Of a stretch of 64,000 bases of DNA, positions 29,228 through 38,312 are shown in pieces. Origin of the DNA: CAVZOY01 sp963777095 (GTDB lineage: Bacteria > Actinomycetota > Actinomycetes > Mycobacteriales > Geodermatophilaceae); assembly GCA_963777095.1 (NCBI GenBank), contig CAVZOY010000004.1, positions 186,001 through 250,000 of the forward strand, read 5' to 3'. Both the position numbers and the translations under genes were made by a program. Each line of letters starts with the position of its first letter. Position 1 is the stretch's first letter. The notes beneath the pieces are model-generated. The model saw only the letters and a program-made list of their open reading frames with translations. It was not told where the DNA came from and did no database searches.

Positions 29228-29575
29228 TCAGTTCTCGGCGTCGTCGGCTCCGTTCGGGCCTCGGCCCTCGTTCGCGGGCTGCGCTCCCGAAACCTGCGTG
29301 TCCATGCGCTCGAGGCGCTGACGGATCGCCGCGACGTTGAGCGCCAGATCCTCGAGTGCCTCGACGGCCCGCGTCGAGAGCGCGAATGTGAGGTTCTCGC
29401 GCTGCCGCTCGGCGCTGGGCTCGCGGTTGGTCTGCCGGGCGTCGGAGCGCTCGCGCGAATGACGCGTCGCCTCCGTCCACGGCTCGTCATCGGCGTGCGG
29501 CTCGCCGAACAGCTCGCGCAGCATCCGCTGCGCTCGTTCGAGGAACTCGCCCGGGTCAGGCCGGTCGGTCGCCAT
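29228..29575 (-). CDS. Small helical (coiled-coil) hypothetical protein
   Basis: A 115-residue hydrophilic protein starting at ATG 29575 behind AGAGGGGC. It is mostly helical: FLERAQRMLRELFGEP near the start and a heptad-like VEALEDLALNVAAIRQRLER segment near residues 73-92, with an acidic, Asn-rich tail. It is enriched in Arg/Glu, lacks any membrane or signal segment, and codon use is slightly less GC3-biased than in its neighbours. No family recognised. Confidence 0.7.
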   Translation of the reverse strand: MATDRPDPGEFLERAQRMLRELFGEPHADDEPWTEATRHSRERSDARQTNREPSAERQRENLTFALSTRAVEALEDLALNVAAIRQRLERMDTQVSGAQPANEGRGPNGADDAEN

Positions 29576-29687
29576 CCGTGCCCCTCTCCGCATCTGTCGA
29601 GCACGTCGCGCGGACGGCGGGATGACCGTCGCGCGACGTGACCAACCTACGACCACCACGGCGTGCTCCGTGTCCGGCGAATGCCGA

Positions 29688-30167
29688 TCACGTCCGGTGA
29701 GGGAGGGCGGGCTGCTCGTTGATCCGATAGTGCAGGCGCAGCACCGGTGCGGCGCCCAGGGACAGCCGGTGATCGGTGCGGAGCACCCCGTGGTCGTCGA
29801 CGTGGACGTGGAACACCTCGTGGACCGGGATGCGGCGAGCCCAGCAGCCTCCGCCCTTCTCGACCACGAGATAGGCGCCCGGCTGTCCCCGGTCTCCTGC
29901 AGTGGAGATGAGCCATCCGCCGGGCCAGGCCCACGGCGACCAGCCGATCCAGGCGTCGAGACGCCGCTGACTCGTCCGTTCGTAGAAGTCTCGGACGGGC
30001 ATGGCCAGATGTGCGGCCGAGAAGGCAGGTCCGTCGAGACGCGTCATCGCGGGGACGAGGCCCCCGCCGTCGCCGTCGCCCACGGCCGCGCCGATGGGTT
30101 CGGCCTCGCGGGACAACCACCGGTCGCCGATGGACTCGACGTCTCCCGACCGGCCCTCTGCAACCAC
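29688..30167 (-). CDS. Hypothetical protein
   Basis: A 159-residue frame from GTG 30167 whose C-terminal two thirds look protein-like: FSAAHLAMPVRDFYERTSQR, a Trp-rich WIGWSPWAWPGGWLISTA, AYLVVEKGGGCWARRIPVHE and LGAAPVLRLHYRINEQP. The first 35 residues are less convincing, and ATG 30047 (LDGPAF) may be the true start. No membrane segment, motif or family is recognised, and there is no clear operon partner. Confidence 0.5.
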   Translation of the reverse strand: MVAEGRSGDVESIGDRWLSREAEPIGAAVGDGDGGGLVPAMTRLDGPAFSAAHLAMPVRDFYERTSQRRLDAWIGWSPWAWPGGWLISTAGDRGQPGAYLVVEKGGGCWARRIPVHEVFHVHVDDHGVLRTDHRLSLGAAPVLRLHYRINEQPALPHRT

Positions 30168-30382
30168 GTCTGCTCGGACAGGTCGACGGTCGGCCCGTGT
30201 GTCGGACCCAGCGCTGCGTGACCCGATCGAGACGCTGAGCCGAAACGTCCCGATCGTCGCACTGTCGCGTCCCGTCCAGCGTCAGCGAGAGATGTCGCCG
30301 CGGGATGTCGAGAACCGGAGCGCGGCTCCGTCCCTGCAGTGCACACGGCCACAATGGGCCGTACCGCACGGAGGAGAACACG

Positions 30383-30790
30383 ATGGCCAAGTACCTGCTG
30401 CTCAAGCACTACCGAGGCGCGCCGGCGGCGGTCAACGACGTGCCGATGGACCAGTGGACGCCGGAGGAGGTCTCGGCCCACATGCAGTTCATGCAGGACT
30501 TCGCCAAGCGGCTCGAGGGCACCGGTGAGTTCGTCGACGGTCAGGCGCTCTCTCCCGAGGGCACGTTCGTCCGCTACGACGGCGAGGGGCGGCCGCCGGT
30601 CACCGACGGCCCGTTCGCCGAGACCAAGGATCTGATCGCCGGCTGGATGGTGATCGACGTCGACACCTACGAACGGGCGCTCGAGCTGGCCGGCGAGCTG
30701 TCCGCGGCTCCGGGTGCCGGTGGGAAGCCGATCCACGAGTGGCTCGAGGTCCGCCCGTTCCTGGGCGCGCCGCCGACCATCACGGAGTGA
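30383..30790 (+). CDS. YCII/DGPF domain protein (partner of ECF42 sigma factor)
   Basis: A 135-residue YCII-related protein with the eponymous PPVTDGPFAETKDLIAG motif near residue 75 and the KYLLLKHYRGAP start strand. DGPF proteins are the conserved genetic partners of ECF42 sigma factors. Here the sigma gene begins three bases after the stop, so the pair is an operon. ATG 30383 is preceded by GGAGGAGA. Biochemical activity is unknown; YCII folds resemble small lyases and isomerases. Confidence 0.9.
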   Translation: MAKYLLLKHYRGAPAAVNDVPMDQWTPEEVSAHMQFMQDFAKRLEGTGEFVDGQALSPEGTFVRYDGEGRPPVTDGPFAETKDLIAGWMVIDVDTYERALELAGELSAAPGAGGKPIHEWLEVRPFLGAPPTITE

Positions 30791-30793
30791 CAC

Positions 30794-31954
<1,161 letters not shown>

Positions 31955-32018
31955 GCGGCGGGCGGCACGCACGAGCCCGACGCTTCCCGACCGCACGAGG
32001 CGTCGCTAGCTTGCGGTC

Positions 32019-32258
32019 GTGGCACTGAAACACGCAGGCCGGGATGCGTTCGCCTTCATCAGTACGACCGCCGGGACGGCGGCGATCGGCGGAGTGATCT
32101 TCCTGCTGTTCAACCAGCCGTGTCCGAACCTGGAGTACCTGACGTGTGTGGGTGGGGTGACGGCCGGCGACTTCTTCACGAACTTCGGCTACCTCAGCCT
32201 CGCCCTCGGCTTCGGCGCGGCCGTCATCAGCGAGTCGATGGGCGGCGACCCGGCGTGA
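32019..32258 (+). CDS. Small two-helix membrane protein
   Basis: A 79-residue protein from GTG 32019 with two hydrophobic stretches: AFISTTAGTAAIGGVIFLLF (about 12-31) and FTNFGYLSLALGFGAAVISE (about 53-72). They are separated by a Cys-containing loop (NQPCPNLEYLTCVGG) that could form a disulfide outside the cell. No ribosome site stands out and no family is recognised. Confidence 0.55.
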   Translation: MALKHAGRDAFAFISTTAGTAAIGGVIFLLFNQPCPNLEYLTCVGGVTAGDFFTNFGYLSLALGFGAAVISESMGGDPA

Positions 32259-32261
32259 CGC

Positions 32262-32397
32262 TCACGGCTTGACGGCGAGGACCGGGCCGGTCCGCGTCGA
32301 GCAGGATTCGCTGCGCACTGCTGCCCATGAGCAGCTTGCCGACGGGCGAGCGCTTGCGCAGTCCGATGACGATCACCGAGGCGTCCGCCTCGGAGCG
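32262..32397 (-). pseudogene. Universal stress protein remnant (C-terminal fragment)
   Basis: On the minus strand the sequence reads SEADASVIVIGLRKRSPVGK, LLMGSSAQRILLDADRP and, after removing one extra C near 32290, VLAVKP and a stop at 32262-32264. This is the typical C-terminal half-domain of UspA-like proteins (GLRxRSPxGKLLxGSxxQRxL). The N-terminal half, with its start and ribosome site, is absent: the match ends at about 32397, where a fragment of another gene begins in the opposite direction. Confidence 0.7.
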
Positions 32398-32550
32398 GTG
32401 ACGGTGACCTCGGCGCTACCGACGGCCCAGGACGTCTTCGTCTATGCCGCCACCTACGACCGGGGCACGCTGCTGGCGCGGGACGTCATCCTGCTCAGCA
32501 CGGTGCTGTCGGCCCCCGTCCTCGTGGCGATCGCCGTCGTCCTCGGCTGA
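32398..32550 (+). pseudogene. AEC (auxin efflux carrier) family transporter remnant (C-terminal fragment)
   Basis: On the plus strand SALPTAQDVFVYAATYDRGT and RDVILLSTVLSAPVLVAIAV read like the last two membrane helices of an AEC-family permease (family pattern LPTAQNVFxxAxRYxxG), ending at TGA 32548-32550. The other eight helices are missing. The fragment starts exactly where the divergent usp fragment stops, so both appear to be the two edges of one deletion. Confidence 0.65.
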
Positions 32551-32577
32551 AGCAGCCGTATCTCCTCGGAGGAAGCC

Positions 32578-33120
32578 GTGACCCACTCAGAGGCGACGAC
32601 GCCGTCGGGGACGAGTGCCGCCGACGAGCGGCACCGCCTGTCGATGACGATCCTGATGACGCCCGACATGTCGAACTTCGCCGGCAACGTGCACGGGGGC
32701 ATCCTGCTCAAGTACCTCGACCAGGTCGCCTACACCTGCGCGACCCGCTACGCGCGCACCTACGCGGTCACGCTGTCGGTGGACCAGGTCGTCTTCCGCG
32801 AACCCATCCACGTCGGTGAGCTGGTCACGTTCGACGCCAGCGTCAACCGCACCGGGCGGACGTCCATGGAGGTCGGCGTCCGCGTGACGACCCAGGACCT
32901 CGTCTCCCAGACGGTGCGGCACACGAACAGCAGCTACTTCACGATGGTCGCGATCGGACCCGACGGCAGGCCCGTTCCGGTGCCGCCGTGGCGACCGCGC
33001 ACCGCGGAGGAGCACCGCCGCCACCAGGCCGCCGAGCGACGGCAGCAGCTGCGCCGGGAGATCGACCAGGCGCGGGCGGAGATCCGGCGGACGACGCACG
33101 ACGGGGACGACGCGTCGTGA
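32578..33120 (+). CDS. Acyl-CoA thioesterase (hotdog fold)
   Basis: A 180-residue hotdog thioesterase of the YciA/BACH type that would hydrolyse medium- or long-chain acyl-CoA. The signature is NFAGNVHGGILLKYLDQVAY near residues 37-56, then VFREPIHVGELVTFDASVN and the RHTNSSYFTMVAI strand. A GGAGGAAG site precedes GTG 32578. The C-terminal 45 residues form a charged helix (HRRHQAAERRQQLRREIDQA) not needed for the fold. Confidence 0.9.
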   Translation: MTHSEATTPSGTSAADERHRLSMTILMTPDMSNFAGNVHGGILLKYLDQVAYTCATRYARTYAVTLSVDQVVFREPIHVGELVTFDASVNRTGRTSMEVGVRVTTQDLVSQTVRHTNSSYFTMVAIGPDGRPVPVPPWRPRTAEEHRRHQAAERRQQLRREIDQARAEIRRTTHDGDDAS

Positions 33121-33265
33121 GCACGGCCGGGCTGGTCGAACGGCCTGCGCGCGGTCGTCGGCGACGCCGTTCCCGACGACTCGGGCCGGCCGGCCGTCGA
33201 CTCCTCGAAGACGGTCCAGGCCATCGGCGGCCGCGACGGCCGGCCGGTCTCCGGAGGCGATGCGG

Positions 33266-34090
33266 TCAGCGCAGGGCGGCGCGCGCCTCCGGATCGACCT
33301 CGGCCAGCCACCGTCGGGTCGCCGCGGCGCGGGCCTTCGCCCCCGACTCCCAGTACTCCCGGAAGCCCGGGTGACCCGCGGCGACGTGGCCCTCGATCAG
33401 CCGGCAGAACCACTCCTGGTTGGCGCGGACGGCGTCGACGACCTCGGCTCGATCGCCCTCGGCCATCCCATAGGCGTCGACGAACAACCGGAGCCGCTCG
33501 GCCCACCGGCCGCGGCGGGCGTCGGGCACCCAGTCGTCCGGCCGCATGGGCGCCCACTGCCGCGCGGCGCACGCCACGTCCCACACGACGGAGCCGGGGC
33601 CGGCGAGGTCGAAGTCGATCAGCGCCGCCGCGCGGCCGTCGCGGAAGACGACGTTGTCCAGGTTCGGGTCGTTGTGGCTCACCAGCCGCCCGGCGACGAA
33701 GGCCGGGGGGAGCCGGACCGGCCAGCTCCACGACGTGGGATCGAAGGACGCCGCCGCCCGGTGGTACTCGCGCAGCAGCTCGGCCACGCTGACCAGCGCC
33801 TCGTCGGTCAGCGCCCAGTCGGGGTACGGCGGCAGCACGGCGGTGCCCGGGATGTAGGACAGCACCTCCCGGCCCTGCCCGTCGACGCCGAGCAACCGGG
33901 GTGCCCCCTCGAAGCCGACCGACTCCAGGTGCCGGAGCAGCGCGTGTGTGGCGGCGCTGGTGGGCCGCTGCGGCCGGCGCACCGTGTCGCCCACACGAAC
34001 GACCGAGCCGAGGTTGTCGACGCCGCCGGCCAGCGGGATCTCCTCGGGATCCCGCTCCGCGTCCTGCGCCGGAGGGCCGAATTCCGGCAT
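33266..34090 (-). CDS. APH-like phosphotransferase family protein
   Basis: A 274-residue aminoglycoside-phosphotransferase-like kinase. The catalytic loop is LVSHNDPNLDNVVF (H-x-D-x4-N pattern) near residue 145 and the metal-binding Asp is in AALIDFDLAGPGS; the Trp-rich WDVACAARQWAPM and EWFCRLIEGH are family-like. The N-terminal lobe is short, as in many antibiotic or choline kinase-like proteins of unknown substrate. The ATG overlaps the stop of the SorC regulator (TGATG), so it belongs to that transcript. Resistance function should not be assumed. Confidence 0.82.
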   Translation of the reverse strand: MPEFGPPAQDAERDPEEIPLAGGVDNLGSVVRVGDTVRRPQRPTSAATHALLRHLESVGFEGAPRLLGVDGQGREVLSYIPGTAVLPPYPDWALTDEALVSVAELLREYHRAAASFDPTSWSWPVRLPPAFVAGRLVSHNDPNLDNVVFRDGRAAALIDFDLAGPGSVVWDVACAARQWAPMRPDDWVPDARRGRWAERLRLFVDAYGMAEGDRAEVVDAVRANQEWFCRLIEGHVAAGHPGFREYWESGAKARAAATRRWLAEVDPEARAALR

Positions 34091-35040
34091 CACGCCTCGT
34101 CGAGCAGCGCGGCGGCCAGCGACCGGTCGGTGACGAGCCCGTCCACCAGGCCGCTGCGGAGGGCCGCGCGGGCCGCCGGGACCTTGGCCGGCCCGTACGC
34201 CATCACCAGCACCCGGGGGATGGCGCGCATCTGGTCGGCGTCGATGCCGATCATCCGGTCGCTCAGCCCGCAGCTCACCGGCTCGCCGTCCTGGGTCAGG
34301 AAGACGCCGGAGAGCTCGGCGCACACGCCGTGCCGTGCGGCGCTGCGCCGGTCGTGATCGGCGGCGCTGTCGTAGAGCGTCGACTGCCCCGGCGCCCACC
34401 GGCCGAGTCCGACGACGGCCGTGGTGACCTTCGGTACCTGGGCGAACGTGTGCGCCACCTCGGGCTGCCGCCGCAGCGCCTGGGCCGTCGCCGGGTCGGG
34501 CACGGTGAACGGGGCGTAGAAGACGTACGCGGGCCCGCCCGCGGCCCGGGCGACGTCGCGCACGATGTCGATGGAGCTGCCGTCGGCGTCGGGCAGCGAG
34601 ACCGCACCGGTGAGCTGGACGACCGGTACCTGGGGGAGCCGGGGGAGCGAGCGCGCCATCGCGCCCACCGATCGCGACCACGCCACGCCCAGGACGTCGT
34701 CCGGGCCGATGACCTCGGCGAGCAGTTCGGCGGCGACCTGCCCGAGGTGCGTGCGCACCGATCCGGTCTCGTCGTCGGCGGCGTCGACGACGACGGCGTG
34801 CCGCAACCCGTACCGCTCCTGGAGGCGGGCGGACAGGTCGACGTCGATCGGGCCGGGCTGGCCGATCTCGATGCGCACCAGGCCGCTCTCCCGCGCCGCC
34901 TCGAGCAGCCGGGCCACCTTGAAGCGGCTCAGGTCGAACTCCTCGGCGATCTCGAGCTTCGACCGCCCGTCCAGGTAGTACCGGCGGGCCACCGAGGCCG
35001 ACAGCACGAGGGTCGCCGGACCGGCCGATCGGGTCGTCAT
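34090..35040 (-). CDS. SorC/DeoR-type sugar-binding transcriptional regulator
   Basis: A 316-residue regulator of the SorC family. The N-terminal HTH is RRYYLDGRSKLEIAEEFDLS to RFKVARLLEAARESGL (about 18-53). The rest is the sugar-phosphate-binding NagB-like domain (GVAWSRSVGAMARSLPRLP, VVGLGRWAPGQSTLYDS, GVCAELSGVFLTQDGEPV, RSGLVDGLVTDRSLA). It diverges from the hexitol PTS operon, with a palindrome between them, so it most likely controls that operon in response to a phosphorylated sugar. Confidence 0.9.
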   Translation of the reverse strand: MTTRSAGPATLVLSASVARRYYLDGRSKLEIAEEFDLSRFKVARLLEAARESGLVRIEIGQPGPIDVDLSARLQERYGLRHAVVVDAADDETGSVRTHLGQVAAELLAEVIGPDDVLGVAWSRSVGAMARSLPRLPQVPVVQLTGAVSLPDADGSSIDIVRDVARAAGGPAYVFYAPFTVPDPATAQALRRQPEVAHTFAQVPKVTTAVVGLGRWAPGQSTLYDSAADHDRRSAARHGVCAELSGVFLTQDGEPVSCGLSDRMIGIDADQMRAIPRVLVMAYGPAKVPAARAALRSGLVDGLVTDRSLAAALLDEA

Positions 35041-35078
35041 CGCCACTCCCTGCTCATCTGAGCGCTCCGCGCCCATTT

Positions 35079-35099
35079 CTGCACAGATGCCTTGTGCAG
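35079..35099. promoter_or_regulatory. Candidate SorC-regulator operator
   Basis: CTGCACA-GATGCCT-TGTGCAG, a perfect 7-bp inverted repeat with a 7-bp spacer, lies 39 bases upstream of the regulator start and 89 bases upstream of the PTS start. This is the only clear dyad in the divergent promoter region. Assignment to the regulator is by position only. Confidence 0.5.
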
Positions 35100-35187
35100 G
35101 GCAGTGTGACTCACGACACTTCGGCCAGGCCAGAGGAGTCCGGGCGTGGTGTGCGTCCGGCCGGGTGCTTGTCGCAGGAGGAGCGAA

Positions 35188-36747
35188 GTGACCGTCCACG
35201 CCGAGGCGCCGGCCCGCAGTTCCGGTGCACGCATCGCCGTCCAGAAATTCGGCACGTTCCTCTCCGGAATGATCATGCCGAACATCGCCGCCTTCATCGC
35301 CTGGGGCATCATCACGGCGCTGTTCATCGAGAAGGGCCCCTTCCCCGTCGGCGGGATCGGTGGCTTCGGGGTGGACGACGCCGGCGAGCCGAACACCGGC
35401 CTGGTCGGGCCGATGATCCGGTTCATGCTTCCGCTGCTCATCGCGGTGCAGGGCGGCCGGATGGTCTACGGCGTGCGTGGCGCGGTGGTCGCCGCCGTCG
35501 CCACGATGGGCGTGATCGTCAGCACCGGCCAGCCCATGTTCCTCGGCGCGCTGATCATGGCGCCGCTGGCCGCCTGGGTGATGAAGCAGCTCGACAAGCT
35601 GTGGGACGGCAAGATCAAGCCCGGCTTCGAGATGCTGGTCAACAACTTCTCCGCCGGCATCGCTGCCGCCGCGCTCGCCGTCGTCGGCTTCTTCGCCTTC
35701 GGGCCGGTGATCGAGAAGGTGTCGCAGGGGCTGGGCAACGGGGTCGACTGGCTGGTCGACAACGGCCTGCTGCCACTGGCCAGCCTCATCATCGAGCCGG
35801 CCAAGGTGCTCTTCCTGAACAACGCCATCAACCACGGCGTGCTGACCCCGCTGGGCGTCGAGCAGAGCGCGGAGCAGGGCTTCTCGATCCTGTTCCTGCT
35901 CGAGGCCAACCCCGGACCGGGCCTGGGCGTCCTGCTGGCGTACTCGATCTTCGGCACCGGCCTGGCCAAGGCCACCGCTCCCGGCGCCATCGTGATCCAC
36001 TTCTTCGGCGGCATCCACGAGATCTACTTCCCGTACGTGCTGGCCAAGCCGATCCTCCTGCTGGGCACGATCGCCGGCGGCATGGTGGGCATCGGCACGC
36101 TGGCGATCTTCGACGCCGGCCTGCGCGCGCCGGCGGCCCCGGGGTCGATCATCGCGGTGCTGGCGCAGACGCCGGGCGGGATGTTCGTCCCGGTCGGCCT
36201 CTCCGTCCTGCTGGCGGCCGCGACGTCGTTCGTCATCTGCTCCCTGCTCCTGCGGCTGAGCCGCAAGAAGGACACCGACCTGGCCGCGGCGACCGCCGAG
36301 ATGGAGGCCCGGAAGGGCAGCGCCAGCACGGCCGCCGGGCTGCTGACCGGCCGTCTCGACGAGGACAGCGAGACGAGGGCGTTCGAGGAGCGGGCGGAGG
36401 CGGCCGAGGAGGCGCACGAGGCCCGGTCCCGGCGGAAGCCCATCCACCGCATCGTCTTCGCCTGCGACGCCGGCATGGGATCGAGCGCGATGGGTGCCTC
36501 GGTGCTCCGCAACAAGATCAAGAAGGCCGGGTTCGAGGACGTCGCGGTCACGAACCTCGCGATCGCGAACCTGACCGACGACGTCGACCTGATCGTGACC
36601 CACCAGGACCTCACGCCGCGGGCGCAGAGCATGTCGCCGTCCGCGCAGCACGTGTCCGTCGACAACTTCATGAACAGCCCGAAGTACGACGCGATCGTCG
36701 AGGAACTGAAGGTCACCAACGCCCACGGCGCGGCGTCGTCCAGCTGA
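35188..36747 (+). CDS. mtlA: PTS mannitol-type transporter subunit IICB
   Basis: Membrane permease and phosphotransfer protein that imports a hexitol, probably mannitol, as the phosphate. The IIC domain (about residues 1-340) has the membrane segments QKFGTFLSGMIMPNIAAFIA, LFLNNAINHGVLTPLG and the substrate motif HFFGGIHEIYFPYVLA. A charged linker of about 60 residues follows, then the IIB domain with the phosphocysteine loop FACDAGMGSSAMG near residue 426. GTG 35188 has GGAGGAG upstream. IIA is encoded separately downstream; EI and HPr are not in the window. Confidence 0.94.
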   Translation: MTVHAEAPARSSGARIAVQKFGTFLSGMIMPNIAAFIAWGIITALFIEKGPFPVGGIGGFGVDDAGEPNTGLVGPMIRFMLPLLIAVQGGRMVYGVRGAVVAAVATMGVIVSTGQPMFLGALIMAPLAAWVMKQLDKLWDGKIKPGFEMLVNNFSAGIAAAALAVVGFFAFGPVIEKVSQGLGNGVDWLVDNGLLPLASLIIEPAKVLFLNNAINHGVLTPLGVEQSAEQGFSILFLLEANPGPGLGVLLAYSIFGTGLAKATAPGAIVIHFFGGIHEIYFPYVLAKPILLLGTIAGGMVGIGTLAIFDAGLRAPAAPGSIIAVLAQTPGGMFVPVGLSVLLAAATSFVICSLLLRLSRKKDTDLAAATAEMEARKGSASTAAGLLTGRLDEDSETRAFEERAEAAEEAHEARSRRKPIHRIVFACDAGMGSSAMGASVLRNKIKKAGFEDVAVTNLAIANLTDDVDLIVTHQDLTPRAQSMSPSAQHVSVDNFMNSPKYDAIVEELKVTNAHGAASSS

Positions 36748-36777
36748 GCCGGCGGGCGACGAGCGAGGAGGGCGGCA

Positions 36778-37218
36778 GTGCCGACCGACGACATCCTGAC
36801 CCTGTCCCAGATCAAGGTGCCGGGGCAGGCGGCGAGCAAGGACGACGCGATCCGCGAGGCCGGCGGGCTGCTGGTGGACGCCGGCGCGGTGACGCCCGCC
36901 TACGTCGACGCGATGTTCGAGCGGGAGAAGTCCGTGTCCACGTACATGGGCAACTACCTCGCGATCCCGCACGGCACCCTGGACGCCACCGGTGAGATCC
37001 GGCGCTCCGGGCTGTCGGTCGTGCGGTACGACCGGCCGATCGACTGGGACGGCAACGAGGTCCGGTTCGCCGTCGGGGTCGCCGGGGCGGACGGCGGCCA
37101 CCTGGAGATCCTCGGCAAGATCGCGATCATCTTCTCGGACGCCGACGAGGTCGAGAAGCTCCTGGCAGCGGGATCGGCCGAGGAACTCCACCAGCTGCTG
37201 CACGCGGTCAACGACTGA
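36778..37218 (+). CDS. mtlF: PTS mannitol-type subunit IIA
   Basis: A 146-residue phosphocarrier domain that passes phosphate from HPr to the IIB cysteine. The phospho-His lies in GNYLAIPHGTLDATGE near residue 64; FEREKSVSTYMGN and KIAIIFSDADEVEKLL are typical of the mannitol/fructose IIA fold. GTG 36778 follows a CGACGAGCGAGGAG leader that is also found before the gene at 12627. Second gene of the operon, 30 bases after IICB. Confidence 0.92.
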   Translation: MPTDDILTLSQIKVPGQAASKDDAIREAGGLLVDAGAVTPAYVDAMFEREKSVSTYMGNYLAIPHGTLDATGEIRRSGLSVVRYDRPIDWDGNEVRFAVGVAGADGGHLEILGKIAIIFSDADEVEKLLAAGSAEELHQLLHAVND

Positions 37219-37242
37219 GCACCACCGGAAGAGGGGACCGAC

Positions 37243-38283
37243 ATGAAGGCGCTGCGCTTCTACGCGCCCGAGGACGTGCGGCTCGAGGACGTGCCCGAAC
37301 CGGAGTGCGGTCCGGACGAGGTCAAGCTGCGCGTGCGCAACTGCTCGACGTGCGGCACCGACGTCAAGATCCTGCACAACGGGCACCAGAACCTCAGCCC
37401 GCCGCGGACGATGGGCCACGAGGTCGCCGGTGAGGTCGTCGAGGTCGGCCGCAACGTCAGCGGCTGGGCGGAGGGCGACCGGGCGCAGGTCATCGCCGCC
37501 GTGCCCGACGGGACCTGCTACGAGTGCCGCAAGGGCTGGATGGCGGTCTGCGAGAACCAGACCTCGATCGGCTACCAGTACGACGGCGGCTTCGCCGAGT
37601 ACATGATCGTTCCGCGCCAGGTCCTGGCCGTCGACGGGCTCAACCGGATCCCCGACAACATCGGCTTCGACGAGGCGTCGGTCGCCGAGCCGTTCGCCTG
37701 CGCGATCAACGCGCAGGAGCTCGTGCACGTGGGCGACGGCGACACGGTCGTCGTCTTCGGTGCCGGGCCCATCGGCTGCCTGCACACCCGCCTGGCCCGG
37801 GCCAACGGGGCGAGCCGGGTCTTCCTCGTCGACGTGCTGGCCGACCGCCTGGCCATGTCCGCCGACGCGGTCAAGCCCGACGAGGTCATCAACGCGCGCG
37901 AGGTGGACGTCGTCCAGCACGTCAAGGACCTCACCGACGGCCGCGGGCCGGACGTGGTGATCACGGCGACCGCCGCCAACGTCACGCAGGAGCAGGCGAT
38001 CCAGATGGCCGCCCGCCGAGGGCGCGTCTCCTTCTTCGGTGGCCTGCCCAAGACGAACCCGTACATCCAGTGCGACTCGAACCTGGTGCACTACCGCGAG
38101 CTGATGCTCATGGGTGCCAACGGCTCGGCCCCGTCGCACAACAAGCGGGCGCTGGAGTACATCTCCAGCGGGCAGGTGCCGGTCAAGGACCTGATCACCG
38201 TGCACCTGCCGCTGGAGCGGGCGATGGAGGCCTTCGACATCGTGGCCAAGGGCGAGGCCATCAAGGTGACGATCGAGCCGTGA
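37243..38283 (+). CDS. Zinc-dependent MDR dehydrogenase (hexitol or hexitol-phosphate)
   Basis: A 346-residue medium-chain dehydrogenase. Catalytic zinc residues are in CSTCGTDVK and MGHEVAGEV, a structural-zinc lobe is TCYECRKGWMAVC (fewer cysteines than the usual four), and the Rossmann motif is VVVFGAGPIGCLH. It ends the PTS operon, 24 bases after mtlF, in the place where mannitol-1-phosphate 5-dehydrogenase (MtlD) would be expected. It may therefore oxidise the imported hexitol phosphate to the ketose phosphate. The true substrate cannot be read from the sequence. Confidence 0.88.
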   Translation: MKALRFYAPEDVRLEDVPEPECGPDEVKLRVRNCSTCGTDVKILHNGHQNLSPPRTMGHEVAGEVVEVGRNVSGWAEGDRAQVIAAVPDGTCYECRKGWMAVCENQTSIGYQYDGGFAEYMIVPRQVLAVDGLNRIPDNIGFDEASVAEPFACAINAQELVHVGDGDTVVVFGAGPIGCLHTRLARANGASRVFLVDVLADRLAMSADAVKPDEVINAREVDVVQHVKDLTDGRGPDVVITATAANVTQEQAIQMAARRGRVSFFGGLPKTNPYIQCDSNLVHYRELMLMGANGSAPSHNKRALEYISSGQVPVKDLITVHLPLERAMEAFDIVAKGEAIKVTIEP

Positions 38284-38312
38284 CGGGTCGCGGCAGCCGG
38301 TAACCGACGCGG

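Noticed and set aside
33121..33265. Possible gene fragment between the thioesterase and the phosphotransferase gene
   Set aside because: One frame reads vaguely protein-like, but it has no start, no family motif and is short; treated as intergenic.
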